From: Planktosalinus lacus
Lineage (GTDB): Bacteria > Bacteroidota > Bacteroidia > Flavobacteriales > Flavobacteriaceae
Reading direction: 5' to 3'
Assembly (NCBI RefSeq): GCF_014640155.1
Contig: NZ_BMGK01000005.1
Span: 124,001-188,000 of the forward strand
DNA: 64,000 nt
Under the pieces are notes generated by a model that saw nothing but the letters and a program-made list of their open reading frames with translations, did no database searches and was not told the origin of the DNA. The position numbers and the translations under genes are program-made. Below, one piece after another: positions 26,939-35,584 of this stretch. Position 1 is the stretch's first letter. Every line of letters starts with the position of its first letter.

Positions 26939-28966
26939 ATGAAAATACAATTTTTAAGCATTTTTGCTGCGGCAGCCTTTATTTTTGTTGGTTGTAAGGA
27001 TAATACCCCAGCAGTAGAAACTGAGGAACCAAAAGAGTCGGCTTTTGTTTATAAGATAGATCAATTTGCAGACTTGCAGGTATTGAGATATCAAGTGCCG
27101 GGATGGGAAGAATTGTCCTTAAAGGAACAAGAGTTAGTTTATTACTTAACTCAGGCCGGTCTTGCCGGAAGAGACATTATGTGGGATCAAAATTACCGCT
27201 ACAACCTTGAAATAAGAGAGGCACTCGAAAATATTTACACAACCTATGATGGCGATAAAACTTCTGAAAACTGGAAAAACTTTGAAATTTACCTGAAGAG
27301 GATATGGTTCTCCAACGGGATACACCATCATTATTCAACAGACAAGCTTCCTGCAAACTTTCCTGAACAATATTTCACATCCTTGCTTGAGGAAACGGGG
27401 ACTACTTTAAGTACCGAAGCATTTGATATTATTTTTAATGACGCCGACGCAAAAAAGGTTGACAGAACCAAAGGGGAAGACAATATCGCAAACTCCGCCG
27501 TTAACTTTTATGGCCCTGATGTTACCGATGCTGATCTCGAGTCGTTTTATAAGGATGCAAACAAAAACAGGGGAGACCGTCCCATTGAAGCAGGACTCAA
27601 TTCAAAACTGGTAAAAGAAAATGGTAAACTGGTTGAAAAAGTCTGGAAAAAAGACGGGATGTATGGTGCCGCCATTGAAAAAATGATTTCTTGGCTGGAA
27701 AAAGCAAAAAACGTTGCTGAAAATGAAGCACAGGAAAAAGCCTTGGGCTTGCTTATCGATTATTACACCACCGGAAACCTTGAAACCTGGGATGAATATG
27801 CAATTGCATGGGTAAATTCAACCGAAGGGAATATTGACTGGATCAACGGCTTCGTGGAAGTTTACAACGACCCGAAAGGATACCGCGGTTCTTATGAAAG
27901 TATCGTCCAGATAAAAGATTTTGAAATGTCCAAACAAATGTCTGTGCTATCAGGCGAAGCGCAATGGTTTGAAGACAATGCTCCCATTATGAATGAACAC
28001 AAAAAAGCAAATGTGGTAGGGATCAGTTACAATACTGTGAATGTTGCCGGTGAAGCCGGTGATGCTTCACCCAGTACACCCATAGGGGTTAACCTTCCAA
28101 ACAACAACTGGATACGTCAGGAGCACGGTTCAAAATCAGTTTCCTTGGGAAATATTATTGATGCTTATGACAATGCAGGAGGAAAAGGCCGTTTGCAGGA
28201 ATTTGCACACGATGAAGAAGAAGTACAACGTGCAGAAGAATATGGCCAACTGGCAAGCAAATTACACACCTCACTGCACGAAGTGGTGGGACATGCTTCC
28301 GGTCAGCTTAACAAAGGTGTAGGGCAACCCAAAGAAACCCTGAAACAATATGCTTCCACTATGGAAGAAGGAAGGGCAGACCTTGTTGCACTCTATTATA
28401 TTATGGATCCTAAAATTCAGGAACTGGGCATTACAGACAATTGGGAAGAACTTGGTAAAACTGCTTACGACAGTTACATAAGAAACGGATTGATGACACA
28501 GTTGATTCGCATTGACCTTGGTGACGATGTGGAACAAGACCATATGATGAACCGTATGTATGTGAGCAGCATCGCTTATGAGCGAGGTAAGGAAGAGAAT
28601 GTGATTGAAAAAGTGGAGCGTGATGGCAAGACCTATTACAATATCAACGACTATCAAAAACTACGAGCAATTTTTGGTGATATCCTTAGGGAATTGCAAC
28701 GTATTAAATCTGAAGGTGACTTTGAAGCTGCTGAAGCTATCGTAACCACCTATGGTAAAAAGATAAACCCGGAAATGCACGAAGAAATTCTGGAGAGAAA
28801 CAAACAATTTACAGATGCCGCCTACAGTGGTTTTTTAAACCCCGTTATCTCACCGGTAATGGATGATGAAGGAAACATAACAGAATTTAAAATGACCTGG
28901 CCTGAAACATTTGAAGAGCAAATGCTTCACTATGCTAAAGACTTTGGTTTTTTAGTAAAGAATTAA
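26939..28966 (+). CDS. Dipeptidyl-peptidase III (M49 zinc peptidase), lipoprotein form
   Basis: 675 residues from ATG 26939. Signal peptide with lipobox (IFVGC, cysteine 20). The M49 zinc motif HEVVGH is at 447-452 and the third ligand block EEGRADLVALYY begins at 476. DPP III removes dipeptides from the N-terminus of short peptides; eukaryotic forms are cytosolic, whereas this one is predicted to be anchored in the envelope, as in Bacteroidota relatives. Ends with a strong terminator. Confidence 0.92.
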   Translation: MKIQFLSIFAAAAFIFVGCKDNTPAVETEEPKESAFVYKIDQFADLQVLRYQVPGWEELSLKEQELVYYLTQAGLAGRDIMWDQNYRYNLEIREALENIYTTYDGDKTSENWKNFEIYLKRIWFSNGIHHHYSTDKLPANFPEQYFTSLLEETGTTLSTEAFDIIFNDADAKKVDRTKGEDNIANSAVNFYGPDVTDADLESFYKDANKNRGDRPIEAGLNSKLVKENGKLVEKVWKKDGMYGAAIEKMISWLEKAKNVAENEAQEKALGLLIDYYTTGNLETWDEYAIAWVNSTEGNIDWINGFVEVYNDPKGYRGSYESIVQIKDFEMSKQMSVLSGEAQWFEDNAPIMNEHKKANVVGISYNTVNVAGEAGDASPSTPIGVNLPNNNWIRQEHGSKSVSLGNIIDAYDNAGGKGRLQEFAHDEEEVQRAEEYGQLASKLHTSLHEVVGHASGQLNKGVGQPKETLKQYASTMEEGRADLVALYYIMDPKIQELGITDNWEELGKTAYDSYIRNGLMTQLIRIDLGDDVEQDHMMNRMYVSSIAYERGKEENVIEKVERDGKTYYNINDYQKLRAIFGDILRELQRIKSEGDFEAAEAIVTTYGKKINPEMHEEILERNKQFTDAAYSGFLNPVISPVMDDEGNITEFKMTWPETFEEQMLHYAKDFGFLVKN

Positions 28967-28984
28967 ACTGAGATAATATTACTT

Positions 28985-29016
28985 AAAAAAGCTACCTGAT
29001 TCAGGTGGCTTTTTTT
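28985..29016. terminator. Bidirectional intrinsic terminator
   Basis: A near-perfect palindrome, AAAAAAGCTACCTGA (28985-28999) against TTCAGGTGGCTTTTTT (29000-29015), flanked by A and T tracts. It lies between two convergent genes and reaches into the stop codon of the small membrane protein gene. Confidence 0.85.
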
Positions 29017-29200
29017 ATTTCATCAGAAATTTTATAAGGAATAAAAATAGAATAAAAGAGATAAATCCAACCAAAACCCAAATCACTCCTTTATAATTTT
29101 TTTTATGTAACTTTTTATCTTTGTTATAACTATAAATCATTAAAATAATAAAAGCAATGACAAAAATAATTGCAACAATCCATTGACCTGAAGTAAACAT
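29015..29200 (-). CDS. Small conserved membrane protein
   Basis: 61 residues: hydrophobic segment (about 7-23), basic loop YSYNKDKKLHKKNYKG, second hydrophobic segment (about 40-58). The pattern MFTSGQWIVAIIFVIAFI...KLHKKNYKG...LVGFI is one I associate with a small protein conserved across Flavobacteriia; no function known. Its own short unit with the terminator at 28985-29016. Confidence 0.7.
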   Translation of the reverse strand: MFTSGQWIVAIIFVIAFIILMIYSYNKDKKLHKKNYKGVIWVLVGFISFILFLFLIKFLMK

Positions 29201-29246
29201 AATTGTGTAGTTTTATAAATGTAAAAATACAACCAAAATTTAGAAT

Positions 29247-29639
29247 ATGAATCGAAAAATAGAAGCAGTTACAGAATTTCACAACGCTTTTGGATTGGGC
29301 ATAAAAAACAAACCAACAGCAGATTTGGGCGAAGCCAAAAACTTATTGCGTTATAAGTTAATGCGGGAAGAAAATGAAGAGTATCTTGAAGCAGCCAACA
29401 ATAATGACCTTGTTGAAGTGGCAGATGCTCTGGGAGATATGTTATACATTTTATGTGGAACCATTATCGAGCACGGAATGCAAGACGTTATAGAGGAAGT
29501 GTTTGAAGAAATTCAAAGAAGTAATATGAGTAAGTTAGGAGCTGACGGAAAACCCATTTATAGAGAAGACGGCAAAGTACTCAAAGGCCCCAGCTATTTT
29601 ACACCTGATATCGAAAAAATACTAAATAAAAAAGCTTAG
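29247..29639 (+). CDS. MazG-like / PRA-PH-type nucleotide pyrophosphohydrolase
   Basis: 130 residues. The all-alpha NTP pyrophosphatase core is visible as LMREENEEYLEAANNNDLVEVADALGDMLYILCGT: EENEE and EVADALGD carry the metal-binding acidic residues. The C-terminus (MSKLGADGKPIYREDGKVLKGPSYF) is typical of the subgroup annotated as phosphoribosyl-ATP pyrophosphohydrolase-like. The likely role is hydrolysis of a (deoxy)nucleoside triphosphate to the monophosphate. Convergent with ilvE, one base apart. Confidence 0.82.
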   Translation: MNRKIEAVTEFHNAFGLGIKNKPTADLGEAKNLLRYKLMREENEEYLEAANNNDLVEVADALGDMLYILCGTIIEHGMQDVIEEVFEEIQRSNMSKLGADGKPIYREDGKVLKGPSYFTPDIEKILNKKA

Positions 29640-29640
29640 T

Positions 29641-30708
29641 TTATACTTTCAGCGTCCAATTAAAAGGATCTTTAGAAATGTTGTATTGAATGTCGAGCAA
29701 GCTTTTTTTCATGCGTTTAGCAAAAGAATCTTCCTGAGAAGGTAGTTCAAAAAAGTCATCTTTGTATCCAAATCCTGAAACCGGACTAATCACTGCTGCC
29801 GTTCCGGCACCAAATATTTCCTTAAGACTTTTATTTTTAGCGGCTTCAAGGAGTTCTGATACAGTAATTTTTCTTACTTCAGTAGAAATGCCTTCACGCT
29901 CGGCCAGTGCCAGGACACTTTTTCGGGTTACTCCATCAAGAATTCTATCGCTTGTGGGTGCAGTTATTAATGTGTCATTAATTCTAAAGAAAACATTCAT
30001 GGTGCCTGCCTCCTCAAGGTACTGATGTGAGCAATCATCTGTCCAGATAATTTGGTCAAAACCTTTTTCTTTGGCAAGACTTGTTGGGTAAAATTGCGCG
30101 CCATAGTTCCCGGCAGCTTTAGCTGCACCAACTCCTCCGTTTGCTGCTCGGCTGTAATTTTCTGCAATTAAAACCTTTACATCACCGGCATAATATGCTT
30201 TTACGGGACAAAGTAAAATCATAAATTTATAAGTACCCGAAGGTGCTGCAGAAACTCCCACCTGATCACCAAATACAAATGGACGAATATACAATGTGTT
30301 ACCATATCCTTTTGGCACCCAATTTTTGTCCATTCGAAGTAAAGTTAATAAACCTTCAAAAAACACATCTCTGGGTAATTCAGGGATAGCAAGCCTTTTT
30401 GAAGACTTATTAAATCTTAAAAAATTTTCCTCAGGTCTAAACAACCAAACATCATCTTGTTCATCTCGATAAGCTTTCATTCCTTCAAAAATTGCCTGGC
30501 CATAGTGAAATACTCTTGCTCCTGGTGAAATGGTTAGGGGGCCATAGGGTTTTATTACAGGAGTTTGCCATTTTCCGTCAACAAAATCACAAGTCAACAT
30601 ATGGTCTGTAAAGACGTTTCCAAAAGTTAAATTTTCAAAATCAACCTGGTCAAGTCTTGAAGTTTCTGCTTTATTAATTGTTATTGGAAGTGTATTGTTT
30701 TCTTGCAT
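29641..30708 (-). CDS. ilvE: Branched-chain amino acid aminotransferase
   Basis: 355 residues, PLP-dependent fold type IV of the longer (eukaryote-like/BCAT) branch. Visible blocks: GPLTISPGARVFHYGQAIFEGMKAY, IRPFVFGD, the PLP lysine region GVGAAKAAGNYGAQFYP, QIIWTDD, and EIFGAGTAAVISPV. It catalyses the last step of valine, leucine and isoleucine synthesis, and the first of their breakdown, which may link it to the IcmF and HMG-CoA lyase genes nearby. Confidence 0.93.
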   Translation of the reverse strand: MQENNTLPITINKAETSRLDQVDFENLTFGNVFTDHMLTCDFVDGKWQTPVIKPYGPLTISPGARVFHYGQAIFEGMKAYRDEQDDVWLFRPEENFLRFNKSSKRLAIPELPRDVFFEGLLTLLRMDKNWVPKGYGNTLYIRPFVFGDQVGVSAAPSGTYKFMILLCPVKAYYAGDVKVLIAENYSRAANGGVGAAKAAGNYGAQFYPTSLAKEKGFDQIIWTDDCSHQYLEEAGTMNVFFRINDTLITAPTSDRILDGVTRKSVLALAEREGISTEVRKITVSELLEAAKNKSLKEIFGAGTAAVISPVSGFGYKDDFFELPSQEDSFAKRMKKSLLDIQYNISKDPFNWTLKV

Positions 30709-30731
30709 TTTGTACTATTTTTTAGGCACCA

Positions 30732-30739
30732 CAAAAGTA
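30732..30739 (-). promoter_or_regulatory. Predicted -7 element for ilvE
   Basis: On the minus strand this reads TACTTTTG, a full TAnnTTTG match, 23 bases before the ilvE ATG at 30708. No good -33 TTG is seen. Confidence 0.5.
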
Positions 30740-30830
30740 GTCATTTTTTTAAGCTTTTAAAATTTAAAAATTTCATAAAATTGCAGTATATTTAAAGTTT
30801 ATACCAATAACACTATTTAATTTAAAAAAA

Positions 30831-31334
30831 ATGAAAAATTCACTTTTAATTTTAAGCATCTTAATACTGCTGGGAGCTTGTAAAAACAACCCGGAAAATC
30901 AGCAAGTAACAGCAGATGAATTAGTAGATGAGATATCTTATGCAACTTTTGGAGAAGCAATTAGCCAAGACGAAGCGATTACAAAAGAAGAAATGGCTGC
31001 ACTTTTTAACACCTTAAAACCAGGAGATACCGTTGAAGTTAAGTTTACTTCAATTGTTAATGAAGTTTGTCAAAGTAAAGGCTGTTGGATGAAAATTGAT
31101 TTAGGTGACCAAGAAACTATGGTGCGATTTAAAGATTATGGGTTTTTTATGCCCAAAAACATTTCTGGCGAGGAAGTCACCCTTGAAGGCAAAGCCTATA
31201 TAGAGCAAATGAGTATTGAAGAACAACGTCATTATGCAGAAGATGCAGATGCCACAGATGAGGAAATTGCAAAAATCACCGAACCCAAGAAAACATTGTC
31301 TTTTGAAGCAAAAGGTGTGTTATTAAAGGAGTAA
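30831..31334 (+). CDS. DUF4920 lipoprotein
   Basis: 167 residues, signal peptide with lipobox LGAC (cysteine 17). The domain shows FGEAISQDEAITKEEM, EVCQSKGCWMKIDLGD and MVRFKDYGFFMPKNISG, diagnostic of DUF4920. The CQSKGCW cysteine pair suggests a disulfide or a metal site. Function unknown. The next gene starts one base after its stop; together with mnmD these look like an operon. Confidence 0.85.
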   Translation: MKNSLLILSILILLGACKNNPENQQVTADELVDEISYATFGEAISQDEAITKEEMAALFNTLKPGDTVEVKFTSIVNEVCQSKGCWMKIDLGDQETMVRFKDYGFFMPKNISGEEVTLEGKAYIEQMSIEEQRHYAEDADATDEEIAKITEPKKTLSFEAKGVLLKE

Positions 31335-31335
31335 T

Positions 31336-31782
31336 ATGTCTAGATTCAGCTTTCTTTTACTTATAATTGCTTGCTGTTCCTGTCAAAACGATAATGAAAA
31401 AGCATTACAAAACCCAGGTTCTGATAAAGGTGAAAAGAAATATGATTTATATGAACCTTCAGAAATGGCGCTTCTTATGAATGTTATGTATGACATTCAA
31501 AACCAGTTAAAAGGAAGTATTCAAAATGGAGATTCACTTTCCAACTTTCCTGAGGAAATCCTAAAAATTCACACAGCTCAAATGTCTGATTTCAAAGAAC
31601 GAAATCAGGCATTTGAAGCTTATTCTCATTTATTTGTCGAGAAATTTGAATTAATTTTTGACACTACCTCACAAGTTCCGCTTAAAAAACGATACAACGA
31701 CGCTGTTAATTTGTGTTTAAATTGTCATCAAACTGAATGTACTGGTCCTATTCCACGAATCAAAAAGCTATTAATAAAATAA
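31336..31782 (+). CDS. Cytochrome c'-like lipoprotein
   Basis: 148 residues. Signal peptide ending in a Cys-rich lipobox (IACCSC, near residue 16), a helical domain, and one haem c site CLNCH at 127-131, close to the C-terminus as in class II (c'-type) cytochromes; EPSEMALLMNVMYDIQNQLKG (about 40-60) offers methionines as possible ligands. Likely a periplasmic, membrane-anchored haem protein. It directly follows the DUF4920 gene. Confidence 0.72.
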   Translation: MSRFSFLLLIIACCSCQNDNEKALQNPGSDKGEKKYDLYEPSEMALLMNVMYDIQNQLKGSIQNGDSLSNFPEEILKIHTAQMSDFKERNQAFEAYSHLFVEKFELIFDTTSQVPLKKRYNDAVNLCLNCHQTECTGPIPRIKKLLIK

Positions 31783-31785
31783 ACT

Positions 31786-32445
31786 TTGAATCGAAAAGTG
31801 ATCATAACAGCAGACGGATCTACTACCATCCACTTGGAAGATTTGGAAGAAAGTTATCACTCAAGACACGGTGCGATTCAGGAAGCAAAACATGTATTTT
31901 TAAAAAGCGGATTGCAGCTTTTTTATGAACAAAAGCATATTTCAATATTAGAAATTGGTTTTGGAACTGGACTTAATGCCTTTCTGACTTTGTTAGAAGC
32001 TGAAGCGAAAAAACTAGAAATTGAATATGATGGCGTTGAAAAATTTCCGGTAGTATTTGAGGAAATTCAAAAATGTAACTTCGCCAAAGAATTAAATGTT
32101 GACAGAGCCCCTTTTGATTTGATGCACAAAATAAGCTGGGAAATCCGAAGTAATATTTCTGCAAACTTTCGATTAAGAAAAAGAAAACAGGACTTTTTTG
32201 ATATCAATGACATAAACAAGTATGACTTAGTCTATTTTGATGCTTTTGGAGCCAGTGTACAACCTGAACTTTGGACGGAAAGAATTTTTAGTAAAATGTT
32301 TATAGCTTTGAAAAATAATGGAGTATTAGTTACTTATTCAGCAAAAGGAAGTGTGAGAAGAGCCTTGCAAAGTGTGGGTTTTCATGTTGAAAAACTACAG
32401 GGACCCCCGGGAAAAAGAGAAATGCTAAGAGCTGTTAAAACTTAA
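31786..32445 (+). CDS. mnmD: tRNA 5-methylaminomethyl-2-thiouridine methyltransferase (MnmD)
   Basis: 219 residues of the stand-alone MnmC1/MnmD (DUF752) type. SAM-binding motif LEIGFGTGLNAFLTLLEAE, and DLVYFDAFGASVQPELW with the catalytic-site acidic residue. The N-terminus (ITADGSTTIHLEDLEESYHSRHGAIQEAKHVFL) is diagnostic. It methylates the wobble uridine derivative of tRNA. The start is TTG at 31786; it lies 3 bases after the cytochrome stop. Confidence 0.9.
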   Translation: MNRKVIITADGSTTIHLEDLEESYHSRHGAIQEAKHVFLKSGLQLFYEQKHISILEIGFGTGLNAFLTLLEAEAKKLEIEYDGVEKFPVVFEEIQKCNFAKELNVDRAPFDLMHKISWEIRSNISANFRLRKRKQDFFDINDINKYDLVYFDAFGASVQPELWTERIFSKMFIALKNNGVLVTYSAKGSVRRALQSVGFHVEKLQGPPGKREMLRAVKT

Positions 32446-32470
32446 AATATATTCTTTAAACTCATTTACA

Positions 32471-33376
32471 ATGAAAGCATTAGTGATTTCAGGTGGCGGA
32501 AGTAAAGGAGCCTATGCAGGTGGAGTAGCACATCACCTCATTAAAAATCAACATAAAGAATATAATCTTTTTATTGGTACATCAACCGGTAGTTTGTTGT
32601 TGCCACATTTGGCTTTGGGAAGAGTTGAAAAACTAAAATCAATTTATACCAATGTAACTCCCAAAGATATTTTTAATATCAATCCATTCATTATAAAGAA
32701 AAAAGGAAACAGAGAGTATGTGGCCATTAAACACTGGAATGTTTTGTGGCAAATTTTACGAAACAAACGCACTTTTGGTGAAAGTAGAAATCTTAGAAGA
32801 AACATTGAGCGAAATTTTACAAGAGAAGAGTTTCAAACATTAAAAAACTCAGATAAAGAAGTTGTAGTCACTGTTTCAAACCTCACAAAAAACAAAGTGG
32901 AATATAAATCACTTAAAAGCTGTACCTATGAAGATTTTTGTGATTGGATGTGGATCAGTGCCAATTATATTCCTTTTATGTCACTTGTTACCAAAGACAA
33001 TTGTGAATATGCAGATGGCGGTTTTGGTGCAGTATCTCCCATACGGGAAGCAATTAGAAAAGGAGCAAAAGAGGTTGATTCAATTATTCTTGAGGCCGAA
33101 AATATGGAGCATAACATTGTTTTAGGTAAAAATCCATTTTCGCTTATGGTTAATTTATTTGGTTTTGTAGTCGACCAAATTGAATATCACAATATTGCAG
33201 AAGGAAAATTAGCTGCTTTGGCAAGAAATGTAGAGCTAAATCTTTACTACACTCCAACAAAACTAACCGAAAATTCACTCATCTTTGATAAAAAACTGAT
33301 GTCAAGCTGGTGGCAAAGAGGTTTTGATGCAGCTGCAAACAGAATTGCTTCAAGTAAAGTTAACTACATTTCTTAG
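32471..33376 (+). CDS. Patatin-like phospholipase
   Basis: 301 residues. Oxyanion loop GGGSKGAYAGG near the N-terminus, nucleophile elbow GTSTG (serine about 39) and the aspartate motif DGGFG (about 181) give the Ser-Asp dyad of patatins. No signal peptide, so cytosolic or inner-face membrane lipase. Lipid substrate unknown. 25 bases after mnmD; may belong to the same operon. Confidence 0.9.
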   Translation: MKALVISGGGSKGAYAGGVAHHLIKNQHKEYNLFIGTSTGSLLLPHLALGRVEKLKSIYTNVTPKDIFNINPFIIKKKGNREYVAIKHWNVLWQILRNKRTFGESRNLRRNIERNFTREEFQTLKNSDKEVVVTVSNLTKNKVEYKSLKSCTYEDFCDWMWISANYIPFMSLVTKDNCEYADGGFGAVSPIREAIRKGAKEVDSIILEAENMEHNIVLGKNPFSLMVNLFGFVVDQIEYHNIAEGKLAALARNVELNLYYTPTKLTENSLIFDKKLMSSWWQRGFDAAANRIASSKVNYIS

Positions 33377-33380
33377 TCGT

Positions 33381-33905
33381 TTACATCAATTCAGCAACCT
33401 CCTGTTTAAGATACAATAAAGCTTTTTGTGATGGTGAAATTTCATCCATAAAATGCTGTATGATGGTCTCTCTTAATTTAGTAGCACTATCTACCTTTTC
33501 ATTCATAGCGGTTTTTCTGACGATTTGAATTGTGGCATTTTTGGCTGCATTGATCATATTCCAGCAATCACTTGTTATATATATTTGTTGAGCAATATTG
33601 TGTTCAAACTCTTGTTCAATATTCTGTATGATTAATTTTTCATAAGCATCAACATCCTCAGAGTGTGGAGCAATTCTCACAAGCAATTTGTTGGGAGCAA
33701 CACGTTCAAGGAATAGTGTAAAACGTTCATAAGCTTGTAATCTTAATGGCAACATCTCCTTTTGTGATTCTTTTTGTAAAAGATACCTTCTTCGCCCTTC
33801 TTCATTGCTTGTGTGTCCTTTAAAGAAATAATATGCCACAATTCCTACAACAATAGCAGGAAGTAAATAGGCAAAATAATTTAATACTAAACTGAAGTCT
33901 TCCAT
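33381..33905 (-). CDS. Conserved membrane-anchored protein, unknown function
   Basis: 174 residues, one N-terminal hydrophobic segment (about 9-27), then a long helical cytosolic domain (RRRYLLQKESQKEMLPLRLQAYERFTLFLERVAPNKLLVRI; YITSDCWNMINAAKNATIQIVRKTAM). It looks like a Bacteroidota-specific family of unknown function. Convergent with the patatin gene, 4-base gap; upstream is the glutamate-synthase-like gene on the same strand. Confidence 0.65.
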   Translation of the reverse strand: MEDFSLVLNYFAYLLPAIVVGIVAYYFFKGHTSNEEGRRRYLLQKESQKEMLPLRLQAYERFTLFLERVAPNKLLVRIAPHSEDVDAYEKLIIQNIEQEFEHNIAQQIYITSDCWNMINAAKNATIQIVRKTAMNEKVDSATKLRETIIQHFMDEISPSQKALLYLKQEVAELM

Positions 33906-33976
33906 AATTTATTTTTGAGGTACGAAAATAGGCAATTTTACATTAATGAAGCAATAGTTCAATTTGATTATAACAC

Positions 33977-35530
33977 TTATTTACCTCCTAAATAAGGACA
34001 GTTTTTCAAGTTTTCCATTCCACTAAAAGGCACGGCATCTTTTTGATATTGATAAGCCAATCTGATATTTTGTGAAATACTGATATCATCTGCATTTACT
34101 TCTATATCATCCATTGTAAACTGGCAAGGATGTTCATATCCTGTTGCATGAGTGATTTCTATCAATTCTTTTTTAAAGGTATTAAAATATTGAGCATTCA
34201 TATCAGATTTTAATGGAACGTGAATGCCGTTTTGCAACCACTTGCTTTGGGTGGCAACTCCACTGGGACATCTGTTTGTGTGGCATAATTGCGCTTGAAT
34301 ACATCCTATACTCATCATTGCCTCTCGAGCCACATTTATCACATCCACACCCATCCCAAATGCCATTGCAGCCATTGCTGGAAATCCAAGTTTTCCGCTT
34401 CCAATAAATACAATACGATCAGTGAGTTTTCTTCTTTGAAATACTTTATAGAGGTCTGAAAAGCCATATACAAAAGGAAGAGACACATGATCTGCAAAAC
34501 TTGGAGGTGCAGCGCCAGTTCCGCCTTCACCGCCATCTACAGTAATAAAATCAGGTCCTTTTCCGGTTTGAACCATAATATTTGCCAATTCTTCCCATTG
34601 ATTTAGCTTTCCAATGGCTGCTTTTATGCCCACTGGGAGTCCTGTTTTTTCGGCAATTTCTTCGATAAATTTCATTAACTCAGGAATGGTATTGAATGCC
34701 GAGTGGTTGGGAGGTGAAAGCACATCTTTTCCCACTTGCACTCCTCTTATTCTGGCAATTTCTGGTGAAATTTTAGCTCCCGGTAAAACACCCCCTTTGC
34801 CGGGTTTGGCTCCCTGGGAAAGCTTAATCTCAATGGCTTTTATAAATGGATTTTTATTGACAAGTTTGACCAGTTTTTCCATTGAAAAATTTCCTTGTTC
34901 ATTTCTAACTCCAAAATATCCGGTGCCAAAGTGAAATATGACATCGGCTCCGTGACAGTGATAGGGTGACAACCCTCCTTCACCTGTGTTGTGATAAGCG
35001 CCGGCCTTTTTGCAGCCTATGTTGAGTGACTCTATGGCTTTCGCTGATAGCGCACCAAAACTCATTGCAGATACATTGATAATCGAAGCAGGCCTGTAAG
35101 GTTTTTGTCTTTTGTTGTAAAGCCCCATTACCTTGGCACAGGGAATAAAGGAAGGGTTTTCGATATTTGGATGATTCTTTTCAAGTTTGTAAGGAATCAT
35201 TGCATTATTGATAAAAATATGTTGATGGTCATAAATATTTGAATCTGTACCAAAACCTTTATAATTGTTTTCTCTTCTGGAAGATTTGTATATCCAATCA
35301 CGTTCTATTCGGTTAAATGGTTTTTCTTCTCTGTTGTTGGCCACCAGATATTGCCTTAATTCAGGACCAATGCCAATCAAAAAATAGCGCAAATGCCCCA
35401 CTAACGGAAAGTTGTGCAAAACAGAATATCGCTTTTGAATAAAGACATCCCGAATAAAAACAATGAATAATAAAAATAAAATCCAACCCCACCAGGGAAT
35501 TGATTTTAAAGTATCAAAAACTACTTCCAT
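33977..35530 (-). CDS. FMN-binding glutamate synthase family protein
   Basis: 517 residues. A membrane segment at about 12-28 precedes the FMN/TIM-barrel domain of the GltS large subunit: INVSAMSFGALSAKAIESLN, HNTGEGGLSPYH, IEIKLSQGAKPGKGGVLPGAK, TVDGGEGGTGAAPPSFADH, and the iron-sulfur cysteines in CIQAQLCHTNRCPSGVAT. It lacks the glutamine amidotransferase domain of full GltB, so the reaction is uncertain (ammonia- or other-substrate oxidoreductase). If the upstream peptidase frame is restored, only 3 bases separate the two genes. Confidence 0.9.
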   Translation of the reverse strand: MEVVFDTLKSIPWWGWILFLLFIVFIRDVFIQKRYSVLHNFPLVGHLRYFLIGIGPELRQYLVANNREEKPFNRIERDWIYKSSRRENNYKGFGTDSNIYDHQHIFINNAMIPYKLEKNHPNIENPSFIPCAKVMGLYNKRQKPYRPASIINVSAMSFGALSAKAIESLNIGCKKAGAYHNTGEGGLSPYHCHGADVIFHFGTGYFGVRNEQGNFSMEKLVKLVNKNPFIKAIEIKLSQGAKPGKGGVLPGAKISPEIARIRGVQVGKDVLSPPNHSAFNTIPELMKFIEEIAEKTGLPVGIKAAIGKLNQWEELANIMVQTGKGPDFITVDGGEGGTGAAPPSFADHVSLPFVYGFSDLYKVFQRRKLTDRIVFIGSGKLGFPAMAAMAFGMGVDVINVAREAMMSIGCIQAQLCHTNRCPSGVATQSKWLQNGIHVPLKSDMNAQYFNTFKKELIEITHATGYEHPCQFTMDDIEVNADDISISQNIRLAYQYQKDAVPFSGMENLKNCPYLGGK

Positions 35531-35533
35531 AAA

Positions 35534-35584
35534 TTACTTTACATTTAAATAATCAATTGTAAGCTGGGACAAGGATTTTACCCC
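35534..35584 (-). other. Out-of-frame remainder of the M20 amidohydrolase gene
   Basis: In the +1-base frame after the C4 run, the minus strand reads V-K-S-L-S-Q-L-T-I-D-Y-L-N-V-K-stop (stop at 35534-35536). This is just what M20D proteins have after DSGMLLG, and it places the stop 3 bases before the ATG of the next gene. Either a real one-base deletion or a homopolymer sequencing error. Confidence 0.8.
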
